A stretch of 10,515 bases of DNA from Monoraphidium neglectum. Taxonomy: Eukaryota; Chlorophyta; Chlorophyceae; Sphaeropleales; Selenastraceae. The DNA is taken from positions 8,902 to 19,416 of the forward strand of contig NW_014012628.1 of NCBI RefSeq assembly GCF_000611645.1, read 5' to 3'. Shown here one piece after another: positions 1-6,293 of the stretch (position 1 is its first letter; the number at the start of each line of letters is the position of its first letter). Under the pieces are notes generated by a model. That model was given only the letters and a program-made list of their open reading frames with translations, made no database searches and was not told the DNA's origin. Both the position numbers and the translations under genes were made by a program.

Positions 1-167
1 GGGGGGGGGGGGGGGGGGTCGGCTGGGAGTTAGGGAGGTGGCAAACCACAGGATATTGTTGATGGTGCGATTGAACTGCCTTGCTGGTGCCAAAACGCCG
101 CGCGTGGCGGCGTCTGCAGGCTGCCGCTGCTGCTGCAAATCCAAGCACGACGCCGCACAGCGCTCAC
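1..167 (-). other. Intron of the methyltransferase gene, running off the window
   Basis: On the minus strand this begins with donor GTGAGC directly after the SAM motif exon. I see no continuation of the methyltransferase (the expected acidic motif II region) before the window edge. The outermost 18 bases are all G, which is either intronic homopolymer or a contig-end or gap artefact. Confidence 0.6.
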
Positions 168-1237
168 TTTGGGTGGGCCTTGAGCAGGGGCAGGATGGCG
201 CTGCCGCAGCCCGCCCCCAGCTCCAAGATGTGCGTCAGGCCCAAGGCCTGCCCGCCTCCAACACCGCCGCCGCCACTGCCGGCTTGGCTGCCGCCGCCGC
301 CTGCTTGGCTGCCGGCACCGCCAGGCCCCTGGCCCTCGGCTGCCGGCGCCGCGAGGCAGGGGAAAGCGAGAGACAGGTACCTTCGCTCTCGAAAGAACTT
401 TGCGGTGGGGTGGGCCTGGAAAAACACCTCCCACTCATTGTCCTCGGCCGCCGCGCCTTCGACCCCTCCGACCTCGCCACTGTGTGTAGCCGCCTCCAGC
501 CGCGCCCCAGAGGCTGCAGGGCCGGCCCCTGCCAGTCCCGCACCATTAACCAGGGTGCGCCCGCCGCCCCTCCCCAGCGCCTCGGCGGCAGCGGCCTCGC
601 CGGCCTCTGCAGCCGCCCGCTGGCGCAGCCGCTCCTGCTGCTTGCGCTGCTGCTTTAGATCTGCGTTCCTCAGCCGCCGTCGTGCGCGTGCGCTCAGGCG
701 GGCGCTTTCGTCGCCTGCAGAGGGCCAGGCGTCGTCAGGGCCGTCCCTGCCGCTGGTGGACGCCTCGGCGCCGCTGCTGGTGCGGGCAGAGTCTTCCAGC
801 CCCTGCTGAGTTTGCTGCTGCTCCTGCTGCTGCTGCTGCTGCTGACCGCTGTTGTCCTCCGCTGCCTTGCCGCCCCTGCTGGATTGCAAGGCCCGCGCAG
901 CTGCCAGCTGGGCCTCCAGGATGGGCCTGCACTCCTGCACGTGTTCCTCCCACTCAAAATCATTGCTGCAGTATGGTTGTCCATGGTTTGCACAAGCAAG
1001 CACCAAAGTCAGGATGTGCTGGCCTCGCACCAATTGACCTGGCTCGCTCTAGCTGCCATGCACGCAGCTGACCTGGGATGCAGAGGTGCAGCACAAAAAG
1101 GCAGCGGAGCGCGCGGTGGCCGTAGTCGTGGCACGGCATGGTGCTCCGCGCACTCACCTGTGGTACTCAGATGCAGGATTCATTTGCTGGCCAATGTACC
1201 CGCTCCGCTTGGATCTCTGTTGAACAGGGGCAGCCAT
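168..1237 (-). CDS. METTL2/6/8-type (Trm140-like) methyltransferase, 5' part
   Basis: Partial gene of two exons: exon 1 from 1237 to 1158 and exon 2 from 965 to 168. The intron at 1157-966 starts GTGAGTG and ends CTGCAG. A second donor (AAA|GTGAGC) at 168/167 leads into an intron that leaves the window. In-window product is about 292 residues. Residues 28-35 read NDFEWEEH, like the N-terminal Asn-Asp...Glu-Trp segment of METTL2. Residues about 203-224 contain EWEVFFQAHPTAKFF then RERRYL, matching the family's W..FY..H...FFK.R..L segment, followed by a Phe-Pro. Residues 273-288 (ILELGAGCGSAILPLL) are SAM-binding motif I. In this family the enzyme makes 3-methylcytidine at tRNA position 32 using S-adenosylmethionine; which tRNAs cannot be told. 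Odd features are a Gln-rich tract (68-81) and a Gly-rich insert before motif I. The start at 1237 has good context (GCAATGGC) and lies downstream of a TATA-like box; in-frame ATGs at 1255 and 1285 are alternatives, with an in-frame stop at 1300-1298. The family call is firm, the start less so. Confidence 0.82.
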
Positions 1238-1530
1238 TGCCCTCACTCGGGTCATCCGCAGTGACAGGATGGATTGTCGTGCCATCAGGGATGTGATCTA
1301 AAAAGTATATACCAAAGCAAAGCTGACTGTGGATAAATAATTGGCACGAGCAGTAGCCGGACGAGCGCGATCTGGACGATCGCCAGCCCCTCACAACGTA
1401 TGACAATGTAGCCTGCACAGAACGCATGAAGCGCGGCACATTCAACAGCAACATTGATGGGCCGCCTGTGGGGCTTCAGCCGCAACAGCCCGCACGCAGG
1501 CGAGCCACCCGCGCGCCCTCGCGGGCGACG
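1238..1530. promoter_or_regulatory. Head-to-head promoter region between methyltransferase and GT90 copy A
   Basis: About 290 bp separate the two divergent start codons, so both core promoters should lie here. On the minus strand there is a TATATA box at 1311-1306 and a CCAAT pentamer at 1344-1340. A TATA box there would place transcription start near 1280, which favours the 1255 or 1237 ATG for the methyltransferase. On the plus strand GATAAATAA at 1332-1340 is a weak TATA-like candidate for copy A. The assignments are by motif and spacing only. Confidence 0.5.
1305..1311 (-). promoter_or_regulatory. TATA-like box of the methyltransferase gene
   Basis: The minus strand reads TATATAC here, in a locally AT-rich stretch, about 70 bp upstream of the preferred ATG at 1237. 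The distance fits a short 5' UTR of about 45 nt if transcription starts about 30 bp downstream of the box. Confidence 0.4.
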
Positions 1531-4500
1531 ATGGCTACTCGACTCTGCGCGCTCGCCCTCGCTGCCGCCACGATAGCTACCCTCACCTGGGCCACGGTCG
1601 CCCTCGAGAGCCTGCATCAGCAACTGCACGGGCAGGGCCCACCGCTGCTACGCTACTCGGTGCGGCCGGTGGGGCGCGTGAACTCGTCCTATGGCGTCGC
1701 CCAGGGCTACTGGCATTTGGAGGTCAACCACTCCTTTCCCGAGCCCGGCCTTGTTGCCAAGGCGCGCCTGCGCAAGGGCATAGGAGGCGCCGGCAACCGC
1801 AGCTGCTGGGAGGTGGCGCAGGGGCATGCAGAGCCGTACACGGATTTCTACGCTCCAAGGGGCTCACCAGTGCAGGTGCGGTTGCTACGCTTTACTCATG
1901 GGCTTGGTCGGCAGTGAGACGAGCATGCATGAGGCATGCGTCCAAGCATGCAGCATGCTTGGATGCATGCAACATGCTGCATGCGCTGGGCAAGGCGTCA
2001 AACACCCGCATTGGGCCCGGACTGCTGTGGACAGCGGACGGCAGAGGCCATGCCGCCTGCTCTCCCTGCCCCTCCCGGCTCGCAGCCCTGGCCTGGCGGC
2101 ACCCCGCGGACTGCCTGGCGCTGGCGAGGCCGAATCCAACGGGCACTTTTTGACTCAGTCCCCTTCATCCTGCGCGACCGCCACGGGTGCCACCACTGCA
2201 CGTTCGTGCTGCGCTATAAAGTGTTGGGGGGGAGGCTCTTCACCGACAGCAGCCGCAGGTGCCGGGGTCAGGGGCAGAGCGGGGCACAAAGCGGACAGCT
2301 GGCGCCCTAGCTTGTCCCTGCATGCTTGGCGCCTTGATCGCGTTGAGCTTCCTCTTCTCTGCCACCACTGCATCACCCATCGTGCCATTAAGCAACCACG
2401 TCTGTCCCTGCAGCGGACTTGCTGCCCTCATGCACAAATACATAAACCACCCACACATAATCATGCTTGCAGAAGCACACCATCCTGGGCACACAACGAC
2501 AGACCCACACACACACATGCACAAAAACACGCACAAACACCCCAAAAGCGCACACATGATGCCAGGCATCGTGACCTCTCTGGCCAGGAGGAGGAGGCGG
2601 AGATGATAGAGGAGATGATGCTGGCGGCACTGCACCTCTTCAAGGTGTTGGGGCCGCTCCCCCCAAATCCCTTGTGCCCACGGCGCATCGACATGCGCTG
2701 CATGTGGGCAACCATCTGACTTGTGCATGTATCTTCCGCGGCGCCATGCGCTTCCAACCGTCGATGGCTGAGATTGGCTGAGATCCCCTGCACCCCCCGG
2801 CACGAGGGAAGAAGCTCGCCTGGACCGCCCCGCCACCCTCATTGGGCCAGGTGCCAGACGCAGACGTGCTGGTGCACCTGGGTGACGGCGCCCCCGAGGG
2901 CCTGCCCCTGCTGCAGGTGCGCGCGAGCAGCCTGCATGTCATATGCCTTCTGCTAGCACAGCTGCAGTCACAGCGCATGGTGGCGTGATGCGGGCGACAC
3001 AGGGGCCCGCATGCGCCGCAACGAGCGCAGCAGCTGGACACGTGACCTGCCGTGCAGCGTGCTGCGTGACCCGAATGCACCAAAAGGCTCCTGCCTGCGC
3101 ATGCGCGTGCCGCGCCGCCGCGCAGGCCAACATCGACCGCGGGGTCGAGGACGCCGGGTTTGCAATCCCCAAGCGCATGTGGGCAGACGCCCTGGGGCCG
3201 GAGCAGCTGAACGTGCTGCACGAGTGCCTTGAGGTGAAACACCCGATGCGCGTCGGCATGCACATCGTGTAGGTGCATGCCACTGATGCATGAGCGGACC
3301 ATATGCAGCTGGTCTCACTGATTTCTTTCTTACCCCTGTGAGGTCGCTACTTCCGCTGCGCGTTGCTGCAAGCACAAGCCCTTGACCACATCCACCCTTG
3401 ACCCCACCACCTCACAGGTCCGCTACCCGCGCGCCACGGCCGCCCGTGCCCCGCGCGCCGCATGGCGCGGCACCAACACCGACCGCCGCATCGACCCTAT
3501 GGACGAGTCCAACGCGCTGGACGCGCTCCGCAGCCGCCTGCACCTCATGGGACGGTGGTACCCTGACATATTCGATGCCCACTACACAGATTTTGGGCAG
3601 CGGGCGTTTGACACGCAGGTGTGGAGCAACGGGCAGGCGGCGGCACTTGATGTACGGGGGTTGTGATGGGTGGGGGCGGGGACACGAGCCCCACCCCAAA
3701 CCTGTCCTTTGAAACATCGCTGTCCGCGGTGGTGCTTCGGGAGGGCTTCTCCAGGCTTCAACTGCCTGTGGTGTGTGTGCTCACGGCCTTTGAAGCAAGC
3801 CACTGCTGCCGCCGATGACCTCAAGCGGTCTGTCGCCGGCGCCGCAGTGTGTGGATGCGATAATGCCGGCGGGGCCGCGTCTGGTACTGGAGGATTTCAA
3901 TAACTTTGCCCTGATTGTTGACGTCGACGGCAACGGCTGGAGTGACAGGATGCGGCTGCTCGCGCACTTCAACACGCCCGTCCTGAAGCAGGCAGGTGCC
4001 GCTTTGGGATGTTTGACCGCCGTGCTGAGGTGTCGTGGTCTATGTGCCGCACGCATAAAACCCCACCGCATTCAGGATACCCTGCCTGCCCTCCTTCCCA
4101 GCAACCTGCGGGGCAGTCATAGAAGCACAGTGTACCCTCCACCCGTGCCAAGCTGCCGAACCCTGAATGTTTTAGTAACCGTACACCTCCCCCTCCTCGC
4201 CGCTAGGCCTCCAACCTGACAGGCTTTTACGAGCACCTGCTGGCCCCCGGCCACACCGTGGAGCACTTCTCCAACTCCCTCCACGACCTGCCGGTCAGGG
4301 CGGAGGCGCTGCTGCAGGAGTGGGAGAAGGACCCCGCGCGGTTGTGGCGCACAGCAGGCGCGTTGGCGCGGCAGCGGGGGCGATTACGACCACGGACGGG
4401 CCCGTGGATGCAATGGCAGTTGTGGCGACGCGGCTGCTGCACTCACGAGCCAGCAAACCTTATTGTGTTCCAAAGGCTTCAAGTTCACCCTCTTTCTGGA

Positions 4501-4949
4501 ACCTCTTGATGCAAGTCAAGCTAGTATTATCTGGTTGCGTGAGGATGCAGCTGATTTTGATACGGCCTCACTGCCCACCGCCTTGCGTGCAACCACTCTG
4601 CCCTGCAGAGCAGCACCAGGGCGTGGCGGCGCTCGCCCTGAACCAAGTCGCCCTGCCGGAGGCCATGGCGGCCGCCATAACGAAGGCCGCGGAGCTCAGC
4701 GACTGGCAGGTGGAGATGCAGCCGGGTTACGAGGAGGTGCCCTTCTCGCGCTGCTGCACCAGGTCAAGGGGGCTGCCAGCAGGCTTTGTGGAAGCGCTGC
4801 GGGCGACGCAGCCAGGCCGGGGTGGTGGCGGCGGCGGTGCCGTCGGTGGTGGAGGGGGTGCGGGTGTTGGCAGTGGCGGCGGTGGCAGCGGCATTGTCGG
4901 CGGCGACGTTGGTGTTGGTGATGACGGGGTCGCTGTCGCAGCTGCTTGA
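1531..4949 (+). CDS. GT90/CAP10-family glycosyltransferase, copy A
   Basis: Nine exons: 1531-1875, 2086-2258, 2566-2644, 2851-2916, 3126-3233, 3418-3618, 3848-3991, 4207-4357 and 4609-4949. They join without a frame break into 535 codons plus TGA. GT90/CAP10 enzymes (fungal Cap10, animal Rumi/POGLUT1) move sugars such as glucose or xylose from UDP-sugars to proteins or glycans in the secretory pathway; donor and acceptor here are unknown. Residues 1-24 form a signal peptide (MATRLC then a hydrophobic Ala/Leu run), so the protein is lumenal or secreted. Family marks: VPDADVLVHLGD (200-211), WRGTNTD (273-279), LIVDVDGNGWSDR (346-358) then VLKQ (369-372), DLPVRAEALL, and an AEQHQ segment matching the family's 'AE.G' helix (422 on). 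Sequons NSS, NHS, NRS and NLT are present. The tail from about 490 is mostly Gly. The start at 1531 is chosen because copy B begins the same way; an in-frame ATG at 1426 would add 35 basic residues. Introns 7 and 8 appear to be GC-AG. Confidence 0.88.
1876..2085 (+). other. Intron 1 of copy A, with GCATGC hairpin cluster
   Basis: GT-AG intron, phase 0, 210 bp. Six GCATGC hexamers fall between about 1923 and 1990. Positions 1942-1951 and 1953-1962 are perfect 10-bp inverted arms around a single base. The first 50 bp or so resemble intron 1 of copy B, including a shared GGTCGGC(A/G)GTGAG, so the introns descend from one ancestor, but the hexamer cluster is much denser here. Confidence 0.75.
3656..3681 (+). 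other. G-quadruplex-type motif in intron 6 of copy A
   Basis: Four runs of at least three G (3656-3660, 3668-3670, 3672-3676, 3678-3681) are separated by loops of 7, 1 and 1 bases, on the sense strand about 40 nt inside intron 6. This fits the standard four-run quadruplex pattern and would also be present in the pre-mRNA. Confidence 0.55.
3992..4206 (+). other. Intron 7 of copy A, GC-AG type
   Basis: The exon ends CTGAAGCAG and the intron begins GCAGGT; the acceptor is GCTAG. Splicing here, phase 0, joins VLKQ to ASNLTGF, matching the family and copy B. The only nearby GT donor is at 3996-3997, four bases further on, and would shift the frame. The GC donor is inferred from frame and paralogue conservation, not from transcripts. 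Confidence 0.72.
4358..4608 (+). other. Intron 8 of copy A, GC-AG type
   Basis: The exon ends ACAGCAG and the intron begins GCGCGT, phase 1; the acceptor is CCCTGCAG. This joins WRTA to EQHQG and gives the expected family helix. GT dinucleotides further downstream in this region are in the wrong phase for any nearby acceptor. The first 66 bp of this intron are strongly conserved in copy B. Confidence 0.65.
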
Positions 4950-5095
4950 GCGCTGGGCTGCTCACTCCACCATGGTTGTGAAGTCTTACAGCAACCCTAG
5001 TCCTGCCTGGCTGTTGAGTACAGGTTCTCATGCCAAGCTGAAAGCACGAAATTTGTTTTGGGTGTACGTGTGCATCTTTCTGAACCTGGACTGCT

Positions 5096-5100
5096 TGTAA
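5096..5100 (+). terminator. Poly(A) signal TGTAA of copy A
   Basis: TGTAA, the usual green-algal polyadenylation signal, lies about 150 nt after the stop codon of copy A, which is a normal 3' UTR length. A second TGTAA at 5714-5718 is a possible distal site. Confidence 0.5.
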
Positions 5101-6145
5101 TACCAGTCATCCACTTTTCCATGCACTACGCAAGCACTCCTCATCCTTCATCCCCTTTCACTCGGCAAGTTCTACGTGTATGCAATCATAAGTTGAACAA
5201 GGTACACCCTAGTTCATGCAGGCAGCTGGAGGCATCAGCAACACACGTGGTTTTTATCTGGATTTAGGGTGGTGCATGTGCGGCACGGCAAGTAGTAGGG
5301 TGAATGTTGCCGGCTAATGAAACACAAGGGGCCAGGGCTGACAAAGCATTTGAAGGCTGCAGCAAAGGGGAGGGAGAAGCAGCAATGACAGCAAGCATGT
5401 GGCAGTGCGCAAAGCACAGAGAGTTGGCAGGGGCAAGAGGGATGGCGTGTGTATGTAGGTGGAGTAGGTGCGAGTGTGCGTGGGTGTGTGTCCGCGCGCG
5501 TATGTGTACTGAGGGCAAGTGTACCGCTGACTGCGTGTCCCCCAATCCTGGAGTGATGTGCTTGGTTCTGGTCTGATGGTTCAGGCAGTCAGGACAACAG
5601 TTCATGTGCAAGTGGATGACCGTGTCAGGCGGGGCGCACATCTGGCGGACGTCCTGGCTGCACGACGGCAAGCACGCTTGAAAAATGGCAGGCAGGCTCC
5701 TGGACCTTTGAATTGTAATGGAGACTCACATACTTTATTTGCCGAGTTTTCAGAACCTTCACGTCTCCTCACTTCCATAATGACTACGCACGGCAGTGAG
5801 CAGAGTTAGTCACCCAGCACGTAGCAGCAACCAGCCATCGGCGCAGCTGACCTCCTACCAAGTTTGCATGTTGAAGCGAACCTAGTGGCGCACGCTGAAT
5901 CCTACGATGTTACAAATTACCGTGTGATTTAAAACACAACACGTCCCTCTACGGCATTCGCCCTGGACGTGCATGCCGAACAGTAGTTTCAGAGGCTGGC
6001 ATACGGTAGTTGTATTAATATGCAAATTTACTGAATAGTTCTACGAGATAGATTTACGCGCGGCGTTCAAGTAGCTTGGTGGCCAGCCCCTTGCAGCGCA
6101 CATGGCATAGCAGTGAAGGCTGGCAGTGACGTTGATTGTAGCGCA

Positions 6146-6182
6146 GCGCAGTCTGCGCCATCGCCTGCCAAAGGCCTTTGGC
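6146..6182 (+). promoter_or_regulatory. Two perfect palindromes next to the copy B start
   Basis: Positions 6146-6158 are GCGCAG-T-CTGCGC, a 6-bp inverted repeat around one base. Positions 6167-6182 are GCCAAAGGCCTTTGGC, a perfect 16-bp palindrome. They end 35 bp before the ATG at 6217, so they are either proximal promoter operators or 5' UTR hairpins. Confidence 0.5.
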
Positions 6183-6212
6183 TGTTCAGCATTGAAAGTA
6201 GCTCTCAATTGC

Positions 6213-6293
6213 ATGAATGGCGTCCCGTCTGTGTTCGCTCGTCCTCGCCATGGCCACGATAGCTGCCCTTGCGTCGGCCGCGCTCGCGAGTGA
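6213..6293 (+). other. Overlapping upstream ORF at the copy B start
   Basis: An ATG at 6213, four bases before the main ATG, opens a 26-codon frame ending TGA at 6291-6293. It overlaps the signal-peptide codons in another frame. Its context is weak, so leaky scanning or re-initiation may set the output of copy B. Confidence 0.4.

Larger units (their letters stand above)
4950..6216. other. Intergenic region between the two GT90 copies
   Basis: No gene is supported in these 1267 bp. The first 150 bp or so are the 3' UTR of copy A. A GT-rich simple-sequence tract lies at about 5443-5512. The right half is AT-richer than the rest of the window, with a stretch near 6010-6060 containing TATTAATATGCAAATTTA that could be the promoter of copy B. 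Two perfect inverted repeats lie within 75 bp of the copy B start. No tRNA-like T-loop, transposase or recognisable protein was seen; the open frames here encode only low-complexity or unrecognised sequence. Confidence 0.6.

Noticed and set aside
38..809. Two long plus-strand open frames at the left end.
   Set aside because: They lie opposite the methyltransferase exon, are Pro/Ala/Arg-rich and carry no motif; the minus-strand frame has clear family motifs.
808..845. CTG/GCT repeat as a regulatory microsatellite.
   Set aside because: It encodes the Gln tract of the methyltransferase on the minus strand, so coding explains it.
1426..1530. Start of copy A at the upstream in-frame ATG.
   Set aside because: The extension is basic and Pro-rich, would precede the signal peptide, and copy B starts at the equivalent of 1531; kept only as an alternative.
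5264..5671. 135-codon minus-strand frame in the spacer.
   Set aside because: Much of it is His/Thr repeat from the CA-rich complement of the GT tract; the rest is not recognisable and has no counterpart elsewhere in the window.
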